From Youngiibacter multivorans (GTDB taxonomy: Bacteria; Bacillota; Clostridia; Clostridiales; Clostridiaceae): DNA of 64,000 bases. How positions within the stretch are numbered: the first letter of the stretch is position 1; the number at the start of each line of letters is the position of its first letter. The position numbers and the translations under genes were made by a program. Positions 44,614-52,831 of this stretch are shown here, piece after piece. The stretch lies in NCBI RefSeq assembly GCF_017873395.1, contig NZ_JAGGKC010000006.1:78052-142051 (forward strand), given 5' to 3'. The notes under the pieces were generated by a model. That model was given only the letters and a program-made list of their open reading frames with translations. It was not told the DNA's origin and searched no databases.

Positions 44614-45372
44614 CTATACGAATCTGAAATACGTTATCCTGAGGTTCCCTTTCTGGGTCTCCCCGGAAATCAGACCCATCTTGAATTTTCCCTTGCCTCT
44701 TATTGTAATGGTGTCGCCTTCCTTTACCTCACAGGATTTCTCCTTCTCCTCTGAATAGTTGAGAAGGACCTGTCCCCTGGAAATTGACTCGAGGGCTTTT
44801 GTCCTCGAGGTGCCTGCAAGCATGGCAACTACTCCGTCAAGCCTTAGAGACGCAACTATTCCAGTCCTCTCCTCCATCTTAGGCGATACCAGGGTGTCTG
44901 AATTTCTAAGGGGTGTCCATGTTGTTCTGATGGCGCACCTGCCTGCAGAAACAAGGCTGTTTGCCAGGAAATCTGCATTTTCTTTGAGAACTACAGCATA
45001 GCCGATGTCATCCCTTATAAACACATCGCCAATGCGGTCCCTTGAAAGGCCAAGAGCCATGATCGCCCCAAGGTAGTCACGGTGAACAGGCGGCTTGTCA
45101 AAGCTTGACGGCTCCATCCTGATCAGCGCCAGGGTGTCCCCGACTTCATCAGTCGAGCATATCAGCCTTCTCTCCATGCTGTCTGACGGATGCAGCACAA
45201 AGTTCCTGTAATCCTTCATTCCTATGACCTTGGTCCAGATATTCGGGGTTAGGAACTCGTCAGTGTGGTCGAACCAGCCTGCATCCTTCATCCTCTCTAA
45301 AAACTCGTAGAGCTTTGCAAGTCTGTAGGTATCCTCATCCGGAAATGCTGCCAGGAAACTCTGCTTGTCCAT
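44614..45372 (-). CDS. ylmH: YlmH family S4-domain RNA-binding protein
   Basis: The 252-residue protein has the YlmH N-terminal domain and a C-terminal S4 domain (about 180-245, SLRLDGVVAMLAGTSRTKAL). YlmH (RqcP2-like relatives) binds ribosomes and rescues stalled 50S subunits in Bacillus. It sits between sepF and divIVA, the conserved order, and begins one base before the sepF end. Confidence 0.92.
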   Translation of the reverse strand: MDKQSFLAAFPDEDTYRLAKLYEFLERMKDAGWFDHTDEFLTPNIWTKVIGMKDYRNFVLHPSDSMERRLICSTDEVGDTLALIRMEPSSFDKPPVHRDYLGAIMALGLSRDRIGDVFIRDDIGYAVVLKENADFLANSLVSAGRCAIRTTWTPLRNSDTLVSPKMEERTGIVASLRLDGVVAMLAGTSRTKALESISRGQVLLNYSEEKEKSCEVKEGDTITIRGKGKFKMGLISGETQKGNLRITYFRFV

Positions 45373-45831
45373 TTATCTCCAGTTCAGGAAGCTCTTTGTG
45401 GTTGTATCTGCCTTTGTTTCCTTAAGTACTTCAATTCCGCTTGGTGAAAGCACATAGACTCCGCTCTCCACTTCCTGAAGGTCTCCTGCCATTGCGTATG
45501 TAGCTCCTGCCATGAAATCAAGCAGCCTTTGTGCTACCTTCGGTTCAAGTCCTGTGGTGTTGACTACGACTATCATCTTGGATTTAAGGTTGTCGCAGAT
45601 CTGCGGTGCTTCATCAAAGGTTGTAGGCTTGATTATGGTTAGCTTTGTTCCTGCGTTTCCATGGATCGGTACAACCTTATTGACCGGCTGAGCTTCTCTC
45701 CTTCTGGACAATACCGACACTGGCGCTTCCTCGTATTCCTTTTCCTTTTCTACTTCTTCCTCGAACTCATCATAGATGTCCTCATCTTCCATACCTATCA
45801 TTGATTTGATTGATGTCATGAATTTACCCAT
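45373..45831 (-). CDS. sepF: Cell division protein SepF
   Basis: The 152-residue protein has the N-terminal amphipathic membrane-binding segment (MGKFMTSIKSMIGM), an acidic linker and the SepF domain (about 55-150, KLTIIKPTTFDEAPQI and AQRLLDFMAGATYAM). SepF tethers FtsZ to the membrane. ATG at 45829-45831 was chosen by GGAGGAAATC; it overlaps the ylmE stop. No ftsZ lies in the window. Confidence 0.95.
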   Translation of the reverse strand: MGKFMTSIKSMIGMEDEDIYDEFEEEVEKEKEYEEAPVSVLSRRREAQPVNKVVPIHGNAGTKLTIIKPTTFDEAPQICDNLKSKMIVVVNTTGLEPKVAQRLLDFMAGATYAMAGDLQEVESGVYVLSPSGIEVLKETKADTTTKSFLNWR

Positions 45832-46510
45832 TTTGATTTCCTCCCCTGTTTTTATCTCTTGCACCAAAAATTCCTTCACCGACTCTAACCAGTGTGGAGC
45901 CTTCATCGATGGCGGTGACATAGTCGTTAGTCATCCCCATGCTCAGAATCTCCATGCTGAAGTTCTCCGACTCTTTCTTTTTCAAATCATCAAAGGTCTG
46001 CTTCATTTTTTTGAAATATTCCCGGTTCTCTTCCTGGGTACCTTTTGGGATTATTGCCATCAGGCCTCTTATCCTGATATGCTTCAAAGACCTTGCAAGT
46101 TCCACGAGTTCATCAAGATGCTCTGGGAGGACTCCAGATTTTGAATCCTCACATCCGATGTTGATCTCAATCAGGCAATCCGTCACAATATCCTTTTTCG
46201 ACGACTCCTTCTCAATAGCCAGAGCAAGCTCAGGGCGGTCCAGAGAATGTATCAGAAAAGCTTCTCCAACCACCTTCCTGACCTTGTTTGTCTGAAGAGA
46301 TCCTATAAGGTGCCATTTTATGTCATCCGGCAGATTCGCCTTCTTCTCAAGCAGCTCTTGTACTCGATTTTCACCGAAATCCCTTATCCCTGTGTCGTAT
46401 GCTGTCTTCGCCTCCTGAGCTGTGTGTGTCTTTGACACTGCCACAAGAGTGACACCTTCCTTCAGGCTGGCTCTTACCCTTTCGATGTTCTCAATAATGT
46501 CATTTTCCAA
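45824..46510 (-). CDS. ylmE: YggS family pyridoxal phosphate homeostasis protein (YlmE)
   Basis: The 228-residue protein has the PLP-lysine motif VAVSKTHTAQE near 28-38, FGENRVQELLEK and WHLIGSLQTNK. It binds PLP without known catalysis and buffers it in the cell. It ends inside the sepF start, the conserved ylmE-sepF pair. Confidence 0.95.
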   Translation of the reverse strand: MENDIIENIERVRASLKEGVTLVAVSKTHTAQEAKTAYDTGIRDFGENRVQELLEKKANLPDDIKWHLIGSLQTNKVRKVVGEAFLIHSLDRPELALAIEKESSKKDIVTDCLIEINIGCEDSKSGVLPEHLDELVELARSLKHIRIRGLMAIIPKGTQEENREYFKKMKQTFDDLKKKESENFSMEILSMGMTNDYVTAIDEGSTLVRVGEGIFGARDKNRGGNQNG

Positions 46511-46521
46511 GAAGCCACCTC

Positions 46522-47253
46522 CTATATATTGGGTTCTGCGATTTTCATGTGATTCGGAACCTTGAATCCACCCGTTCCCTCTATTGTGATGCTTTCACTC
46601 TCACGAGTCTCGACCCGGACTCCTCTGTAGCCTATCATTCTGACGAATCCATAGTCTGATGCCAGATATGACCTTAGCATGTCGGTATCACCGATTACCT
46701 CTATCACAAATGGTGCCGGCAGCTTTTCTCCGTTGATGGTTATGAAAGCCCAGCTGCAGTATACCTCGGATGTCTCAAGGATCCTCTGGCCGTTTATCGC
46801 AATAGCCTCCGCGCCTGAATTTCTCAATTCGTTAAGTATCTTTAGCATGTCGGTGTTATGGATGGTCATGAGATAGTTTAGAACATCATCCTTGTCTTCT
46901 CCGGTAGTCATCACACCATCCTGCATTGTTATTACAATGCCGCTTCCCTTTACCTGCACTGAACCAGCCAGAGCTGAATTTCTGGAAAGCTCGCTCTCGA
47001 TCTCATCTATGGTAGTCTCGTCATTCTTCAGAGCTTCCTTGTAGGTTTCAAGCTTTATCCTCATCTGTGCGTTATCGTCCTCAAGTCTCTCCACATCGCT
47101 TATTAGCTTAAGCCTCTGGTCATTCGCATTCTTGAATTCAGCTGTTGTCAGTATGCTGTCCATTGACCCCTGAGAGACCTTGAATAGCAGTACTGTGATG
47201 ATTCCGAGAATGACCATTATCGTGAATATCATAGCCTTGTGCCTAGCCTTCAT
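46522..47253 (-). CDS. DUF881 membrane protein (YlxW/YlxX-like), copy 1
   Basis: The 243-residue protein has one N-terminal membrane segment (AMIFTIMVILGIITVLLF), a coiled coil at about 40-95 and the DUF881 domain with GSGIVITMQDG and SWAFITINGEKLPAPFVIEVIGD. Function is unknown; family members sit in division clusters. A second copy lies at 47596-48318, on the other side of sbp. It overlaps sbp by 11 bp. Confidence 0.9.
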   Translation of the reverse strand: MKARHKAMIFTIMVILGIITVLLFKVSQGSMDSILTTAEFKNANDQRLKLISDVERLEDDNAQMRIKLETYKEALKNDETTIDEIESELSRNSALAGSVQVKGSGIVITMQDGVMTTGEDKDDVLNYLMTIHNTDMLKILNELRNSGAEAIAINGQRILETSEVYCSWAFITINGEKLPAPFVIEVIGDTDMLRSYLASDYGFVRMIGYRGVRVETRESESITIEGTGGFKVPNHMKIAEPNI

Positions 47254-47599
47254 CTGAATCTTCCCTCTTCGAGAGCTTCTCGAACAGAAGCCTTCTGATG
47301 ACAGCGAAATTGTTGAATATCCTTCCGCCAAATACAAGGACTGCAGCAAGGTACATAGGTATTCCTAGCTTGTCTCCCAGAAAAGTCAGTGCTACAGCTA
47401 TGAGCGCATTGCCAAAGAAGCCTGATATGAATATGTTTGGCTCGAAGGTTTTGGCAAGGTTTGATTTCACCGCTCCAAACACCGAATCCAGGGCTGCCAG
47501 TATCGCCACGGATAGATATGTGGCAAAAACATCCGGAATGCGTATTTCGAGGACAAATCCAAGTGCAATTCCTATTAATAGTCCGATAAGCGCTATCAT
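47243..47599 (-). CDS. sbp: Small basic membrane protein Sbp (DUF1290)
   Basis: The 118-residue protein has three or four hydrophobic segments, beginning MIALIGLLIGIALGFVLEIR, and FGGRIFNNFAVIRR near the end. The family is always near ftsZ or division genes; function unknown. It overlaps both flanking DUF881 genes. Confidence 0.93.
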   Translation of the reverse strand: MIALIGLLIGIALGFVLEIRIPDVFATYLSVAILAALDSVFGAVKSNLAKTFEPNIFISGFFGNALIAVALTFLGDKLGIPMYLAAVLVFGGRIFNNFAVIRRLLFEKLSKREDSDEG

Positions 47600-48318
47600 T
47601 TCGCATCCTCCGCCGGCTTTGCAAAGCTTGTGCCAAATGTCTTTCCGTATTTTGGTATGAAGACTTCGTCGGATGGCTCAAATCTGATGTCATAATATAC
47701 CAGAGCCTGAAAATCAAGAGCCCCGCTGAAGGACAGCGCACCCATCAGCTTGTCCCTGTCTCCAATGGCCTTGATCTGTATGGGATCGGATGGTGAAACC
47801 TTCTCATCATTGACAAGTATGAAGCTGTTCCCTGAGCTAGTCTTGATTCCTGACTGGGAAGTGAGCCTCTTGTCGTTTATGCTGACAGCCTCAGCACCGG
47901 CAAACTTAAGCTCATTCACCACGTATACCAGTTCCACATCGGTGAGGTATTGCGGCACACCCTGGCTCACTATTGGATTGGATGGAGTGAGTGTAACTGT
48001 TACACCAGGTCCTTCCACATCCACCAAACCAAGGATGATCCTTGACATGTCAAGCTGCTCCTTCAGCAGCTTGTTGGATGAACTTGATGAAGCTGCCATT
48101 TCCTCAAACTCCTTAAGCTGCCTTGAAAGCTCGGTGTTCTCTCCCAGAAGTGCTTCCTTCTCTTTATTCAGCTGCTCTATTGCTGAAATCAGGTCTACGC
48201 TTCCAAGCGTCTGTTCATTTGTTTTCTGCCCGCTCTGGAGCTTATACTGATATACCAGCAGGAATCCCAGTATGGCGCACACTACTGCAATTGCCATTTG
48301 GGCTTTGTATTTGTTCAT
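47596..48318 (-). CDS. DUF881 membrane protein (YlxW/YlxX-like), copy 2
   Basis: The 240-residue protein has a membrane segment at about 7-25, a coiled coil at about 40-85 and the DUF881 domain with GPGVTVTLTPSNP and GAEAVSINDKRLTS. Compared with copy 1 it has a similar layout but low identity, so the duplication is old. It overlaps sbp by 4 bp. Confidence 0.9.
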   Translation of the reverse strand: MNKYKAQMAIAVVCAILGFLLVYQYKLQSGQKTNEQTLGSVDLISAIEQLNKEKEALLGENTELSRQLKEFEEMAASSSSSNKLLKEQLDMSRIILGLVDVEGPGVTVTLTPSNPIVSQGVPQYLTDVELVYVVNELKFAGAEAVSINDKRLTSQSGIKTSSGNSFILVNDEKVSPSDPIQIKAIGDRDKLMGALSFSGALDFQALVYYDIRFEPSDEVFIPKYGKTFGTSFAKPAEDAK

Positions 48319-48336
48319 GTTGACTCCTTTATATCT

Positions 48337-49152
48337 TCAATCAGCAGGTGCTTCGGTATCTGTCCCTTCCGAATTCCCTTCCTCTTCAGTATCCTGCATT
48401 GGTTCTATGAACACTACAGGTTTTTCAGGGTACGACAGGTCTATATATCCCTTCTCCTCCTGGAGACTGCCGCCTTCAATTATATTGATTGCCTTGTTGA
48501 GCTTGTCCTTGAGGCTGTCGTCGTATCCAAGTATGATTTCAATTTCCTTGTAATAAGTCCTTATTCTTGCCATGTCAGTCAGGTCGATGGTTTCAATATG
48601 CGTATCGCTAATGTTTCGCTCCTGCAGGTATCTGAATTCCTTGAGGAAGATCCCTTTCTTGCTGTCCTCGCTGTAAAGCCTTTCTCCAAGGGCCGGAATA
48701 TCAGTGGAATCTATCAGGGTAGTCATTCCTTCAAGGGGATTCCCTCCTATTTCAAGAAGCGTGGAGTTCCTTTCAAGGAGGTAGGCTACTCCATCCTTCA
48801 GGTAGTAGATCTCAGCTTTTTTCTCAACTATATCAATCTCTATCTTACCTGGAAGAGTCCTCTTTGTTTCAATGCTTGAAAAATACGGCTGCTTTGACAA
48901 TATACCCATAAGCATATCCATGTCAAACAGGAATATGTTCTGTCCCTTCAATGAATCAACTTCGCCAGCTATGAGCTCCGATGAAATCTTTACGTTCCCG
49001 CTGACCTGTACCTCTGTCACATCAAACATCGGAGAATTGGTGAGAAACGCTGCCAAACCTATAAGAAGCAATATTATGAGGAAGATTATGCGTCTCCGCC
49101 GCTTCCGCCTTTTGCGTCTATTTATCTTTTCCTGTATTTCTTCAAGTGACAT
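48337..49152 (-). CDS. divIB: Cell division protein FtsQ/DivIB
   Basis: The 271-residue protein has a basic N-terminus (NRRKRRKRRRR), a transmembrane helix at about 23-40, a POTRA domain starting MFDVTEVQVSGNVKIS and a C-terminal beta domain. An acidic tail follows. It is part of the FtsQLB divisome activator. It lies 28 bp after ftsW. Confidence 0.92.
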   Translation of the reverse strand: MSLEEIQEKINRRKRRKRRRRIIFLIILLLIGLAAFLTNSPMFDVTEVQVSGNVKISSELIAGEVDSLKGQNIFLFDMDMLMGILSKQPYFSSIETKRTLPGKIEIDIVEKKAEIYYLKDGVAYLLERNSTLLEIGGNPLEGMTTLIDSTDIPALGERLYSEDSKKGIFLKEFRYLQERNISDTHIETIDLTDMARIRTYYKEIEIILGYDDSLKDKLNKAINIIEGGSLQEEKGYIDLSYPEKPVVFIEPMQDTEEEGNSEGTDTEAPAD

Positions 49153-49180
49153 TGGATCACACCCTTATTGTCTTAAGTGG

Positions 49181-50368
49181 CTACGTCCTGCTTTTCATTG
49201 TTTTTCCGTGCCGTGAAATGTTCAGAAGTATGCCTGTAGCCGTGAGGTTCAGTATAAGAGAGGTTCCACCGGCGCTTATGAACGGGAGAGTGACTCCGGT
49301 TACAGGAAAAGCCCCTATTACGACCGCAATGTTAATCATCGACTGCAAAGCAAGTACGACTGTTATACCAGAAGCAATGAGAAATCCCAGCCTATCCTTC
49401 GCATTCAGTGCAATCCTGATGCCCCGGTAAATAAGCACTACGATTAGAGCCAGAAGCACCAGAGCTCCTATAAGACCAAGTTCTTCAGCCACTACAGCGA
49501 ATATGAAGTCGTTATGGGCTTCCGGTATCCAGTATGCCTTCAGCCTTGACATCGAGAGGCCTCTTCCGAACAGCCCGCCGCTGGCAAGTGCAAATAATGA
49601 CTGCACCAGCTGATGTCCGTCGCCGGTAGGATCTGCGAATGGATCCATAAAGCTTGTGAACCTCCTCATCCTGTACGGTACCAGAAGCATTCCGGCAGCA
49701 AGGCAGCCAATTCCGAGTACTGCAGGTACAAGAGTCTTCCACAAGGTATATCCTGATATGATTACCATGGTTGCGGCTGTAAGGCCGATGATTGCTCCTA
49801 TGCTCAGGTTGCTCTGTATAGTTACTATTATACCTGAGACCAGGCCGGCAGCCAGAAACGCCCTTATAACCTGCATACCGGGACTTCTTCTCTTGTCATC
49901 GGCATTCTTCAGGAGATTCGCAAGATAAAGGACAACCGCATACTTTGCGATTTCCGATGGCTGGAACGATATGAACGGAAGGTATATCCACCTGTGTGCA
50001 TTGTTCCTTGCTGGAAACAGCACAACAAGCAGACACAGGACAACTGCTCCAAGGAACATATACCATGTCCGTCTCCTGTTGTACAAATGATAGTCTATGT
50101 TCGAAACGACCAGCATCACGACAATTCCTATCAGTGCGAACAGGCCCTGCTTCATGACATCCGAATACGAACTGCCTCCATTGACGATGTTGTCATAGCT
50201 TGAGGCGCTGTATACCATGAGAAGCCCGAAAACAACAAGGGCTGTTACTGCAGCTACCATGTAGAAATCGGCTTCACCAAGTGAGACTGCAGCCCTGGCA
50301 GCACGCTTAACAACATGTTTCCCATGCCTATTAGAGAGAGTGTCCTCTTTCCGCATCTTATGTTCCAT
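49181..50368 (-). CDS. ftsW: Peptidoglycan glycosyltransferase FtsW (SEDS family)
   Basis: The 395-residue protein has about ten membrane segments and the SEDS motifs PFISFQPSEIAKYAVVLYLA, PEAHNDFIFAVVAEELGLIG and TGVTLPFISAGGTSL. It polymerises glycan strands at the septum with the FtsI-type PBP. It lies 8 bp after mraY. A SpoVE assignment is also possible. Confidence 0.93.
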   Translation of the reverse strand: MEHKMRKEDTLSNRHGKHVVKRAARAAVSLGEADFYMVAAVTALVVFGLLMVYSASSYDNIVNGGSSYSDVMKQGLFALIGIVVMLVVSNIDYHLYNRRRTWYMFLGAVVLCLLVVLFPARNNAHRWIYLPFISFQPSEIAKYAVVLYLANLLKNADDKRRSPGMQVIRAFLAAGLVSGIIVTIQSNLSIGAIIGLTAATMVIISGYTLWKTLVPAVLGIGCLAAGMLLVPYRMRRFTSFMDPFADPTGDGHQLVQSLFALASGGLFGRGLSMSRLKAYWIPEAHNDFIFAVVAEELGLIGALVLLALIVVLIYRGIRIALNAKDRLGFLIASGITVVLALQSMINIAVVIGAFPVTGVTLPFISAGGTSLILNLTATGILLNISRHGKTMKSRT

Positions 50369-50376
50369 AGTGCCTC

Positions 50377-51330
50377 CTATGCCAGGATGTAGGATAGAAT
50401 CGCGGCGACAGCTGTTATTGAAGTGAAGACAGCCACCACCTTGTTCTCCTTCCAGCCAAGCTTTTCAAAATGATGGTGCAGCGGCGCCATCCTGAAAAAT
50501 CGCTTTCCAGTCTTCTTGAAGTAAATTACCTGTATTGCAACTGAAAGTGTCTCTACTACATATATTATTCCAACAAGTATCAGGATCAGCTCATTGCCTG
50601 TGAAGATAGCAAGTATTCCAACCGCACCGCCAAGTGCCAGGGATCCGGTATCCCCCATGAATACCTTGGCAGGATATCTGTTGAAGTTCAGGAATCCAAG
50701 AAGACCTCCCGTAAGGCAGGCTCCAAAAAGAGTCGCATCACTCATGCCAGTTCTATAACCGATCGCCATGTAGAACAATACTACAACTATGGTTACCGAG
50801 CTTGACAAGCCGTCTATTCCATCAGTCAGATTGACTGCATTGGTCACTGAAGCAAACAGCAGAACAATGAATGGAATGAAAAACACTCCAATGTCAATTC
50901 CGGTTCCAGCAAACGGAATTCGTAAATCCGTCCTTCCTCCGGAAAGAGCGTTGTATAGGAGTGCTACAAGTAATCCAAATCCAATGAGAAGAGCCATCTT
51001 TTGCCTGGCAGACAATCCGTCTGAGGACTTCTTTTTTATCTTCAGATAATCATCAGCGAAGCCAATGCCTCCGAAAAGAAGCATTGTCAGAACCATCAGC
51101 ATCACATCGGCATCAAAGCCTGATGCAATCAGAGCGACTATTGAAGCTGACGAGAGGAACATTATGCCGCCCATGGATGGTATGCCCTGCTTCACAAGAT
51201 GGCTTTCAGGTCCGTCGGACCTTACATTCTGCCCGAATTTCAGTTCTCTCAGTTTCTTTATTACAAATGGGCCACTTAACAATGTAAGTGCAAGCGTTGC
51301 AGAAAGTCCGATAAGGTATGTAAGCATCAT
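50377..51330 (-). CDS. mraY: Phospho-N-acetylmuramoyl-pentapeptide transferase
   Basis: The 317-residue protein has ten predicted membrane segments, GFADDYLKIKKKSSDG, NAVNLTDGIDGLSS and the PLHHHFEKLGW motif. It makes lipid I from UDP-MurNAc-pentapeptide. It overlaps murF by 4 bp. Confidence 0.97.
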   Translation of the reverse strand: MMLTYLIGLSATLALTLLSGPFVIKKLRELKFGQNVRSDGPESHLVKQGIPSMGGIMFLSSASIVALIASGFDADVMLMVLTMLLFGGIGFADDYLKIKKKSSDGLSARQKMALLIGFGLLVALLYNALSGGRTDLRIPFAGTGIDIGVFFIPFIVLLFASVTNAVNLTDGIDGLSSSVTIVVVLFYMAIGYRTGMSDATLFGACLTGGLLGFLNFNRYPAKVFMGDTGSLALGGAVGILAIFTGNELILILVGIIYVVETLSVAIQVIYFKKTGKRFFRMAPLHHHFEKLGWKENKVVAVFTSITAVAAILSYILA

Positions 51331-52667
51331 TTTCCTCCAAACTCTTCAAGAACAGGCAAAAACCTCTCGAAGTTCATTCCTCTTGAAGCCTTCAGGAGTA
51401 CAATGTCTGATTCCTCAAGAAGGCCATTGAGATCCGCTTTCGCTTCCTCGAATGTTGAGAATCCATGGAAGCCCTCATCACCGAAGCCCTCCCTGAACTC
51501 CTTCTCGTATTCTCCTACAGCTATAAGGCACTTAACTCCCTTGTCATGGGCAAACTTACCCACTCTCCTGTGGGACTCGCCTGATTCCTGCCCCAATTCT
51601 CTCATGGTGCCCAGTATGGCCACTTTTCTTCCAGTAAATGATATCAGGTAATCGATGCCTGCCTTCATTGAATCCGGGCTGGCATTGTAGCAGTCATTTA
51701 TTACAGTCAGGGACTTCATCCTTACCAGGTCCATCCTCATCGAGCTTTTCATGACATCTACAAACCTCAGGTCCTCATCGGAAATGCCAAGCTCCTTTGC
51801 AGCGATATAGCACAGGACAGCATTCTGGACATTGTGGCGTCCGGGTATTCCGACCTCTATGATATCTTTTCCGTTTACGGTGAAGGATACATGGTCAGAG
51901 GAGAGTTCCTTGATTTTAGCTATCGTGTCTCCCCTTGATATTCCACCTCTGGCAATTCTATAAGGCTTTTCCTTTATGCTTCCCAGATACTCATCGTCGC
52001 CATTGAGTATAAGAAGCGAATTCTGGTTGAAGAAGTCCGTAATCTCCATCTTGGCCTTCAGGATGTTTTCCTGTGAACCAAGGGATTCGATATGGCTTAA
52101 CCCGATATTGGTTATGATTGCTATGTCGGGGTTAGCAACACGAGCGAGATTATGTATCTCAAGCGGTGCGCTCATTCCCATTTCAAGTATTGCATAGTCA
52201 TATGTCTCGTCCAGCGAGAATATCATCAGTGGCAGCCCTATCTCATTGTTGAAATTGCCTGTTGTCTTGAATACCTTGTATCTCTTCGAGAGCATGCCAT
52301 GGAGTATATCCTTGGTGGAGGTCTTTCCAGTAGATCCTGTTATTCCGATCACCTTTACCCTGAGGCTTCTTCTGTAATAGAAAGACAGGTCGAGTATAGC
52401 CCTGTAGGTGGATGAGACCTTGATCACAGCACAGCCTTCAGGAACCGAGTCCGGTTCACGTTCGACCACACAGACTGTCGCACCTTTTAAAAAGGCTTCG
52501 GCGTAAAGTTCATTGCCGTCTACCTTCTCGCCCTTGAATCCCATATAAAGCGATCCTGGCTGAACCTTCCTGGTATCGATATATACTCCGCTAAATTCTG
52601 CATCCAGACTGCCATACAGTGTACCGTCCAGCTTGTCTACAATATCTCTGACGCTGATGTTCCTCAT
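51327..52667 (-). CDS. murF: UDP-N-acetylmuramoyl-tripeptide-D-alanyl-D-alanine ligase
   Basis: The 446-residue protein has the ATP-binding GITGSTGKTSTKD near 108, NNEIGLPL and INDCYNASPDSMKAG, typical of MurF. It adds D-Ala-D-Ala to the peptide stem. The start at 52665-52667 follows GGGGTGGA. The upstream open frame of 39 codons crosses the promoter and is not coding. Confidence 0.96.
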   Translation of the reverse strand: MRNISVRDIVDKLDGTLYGSLDAEFSGVYIDTRKVQPGSLYMGFKGEKVDGNELYAEAFLKGATVCVVEREPDSVPEGCAVIKVSSTYRAILDLSFYYRRSLRVKVIGITGSTGKTSTKDILHGMLSKRYKVFKTTGNFNNEIGLPLMIFSLDETYDYAILEMGMSAPLEIHNLARVANPDIAIITNIGLSHIESLGSQENILKAKMEITDFFNQNSLLILNGDDEYLGSIKEKPYRIARGGISRGDTIAKIKELSSDHVSFTVNGKDIIEVGIPGRHNVQNAVLCYIAAKELGISDEDLRFVDVMKSSMRMDLVRMKSLTVINDCYNASPDSMKAGIDYLISFTGRKVAILGTMRELGQESGESHRRVGKFAHDKGVKCLIAVGEYEKEFREGFGDEGFHGFSTFEEAKADLNGLLEESDIVLLKASRGMNFERFLPVLEEFGGK

Positions 52668-52736
52668 TATTCCACCCCTGATATATCCAAATATCGATGA
52701 ATATATCTTTTCCCAATCATGTTTTTTCCACGTAAG

Positions 52737-52766
52737 ATTATACCACACGAAAACTTTTGCAGACAA
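52737..52766 (-). promoter_or_regulatory. Promoter of murF-to-divIVA operon
   Basis: TTGTCT (52761-52766) and an extended -10 TGGTATAAT (hexamer 52737-52742) with an 18-bp spacer on the minus strand, 70 bp before murF. Confidence 0.65.
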
Positions 52767-52799
52767 ATCCCCTGAATTAATCAACTGATTATCTTATAG

Positions 52800-52825
52800 A
52801 AAAAAAGCATGCGATAATCACATGC
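52800..52825 (-). terminator. Intrinsic terminator after pbp
   Basis: GCATGT/GCATGC hairpin with a 7-nt loop followed by seven T residues on the minus strand, 7 bp after the PBP stop. Confidence 0.75.
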
Positions 52826-52831
52826 GATTTT

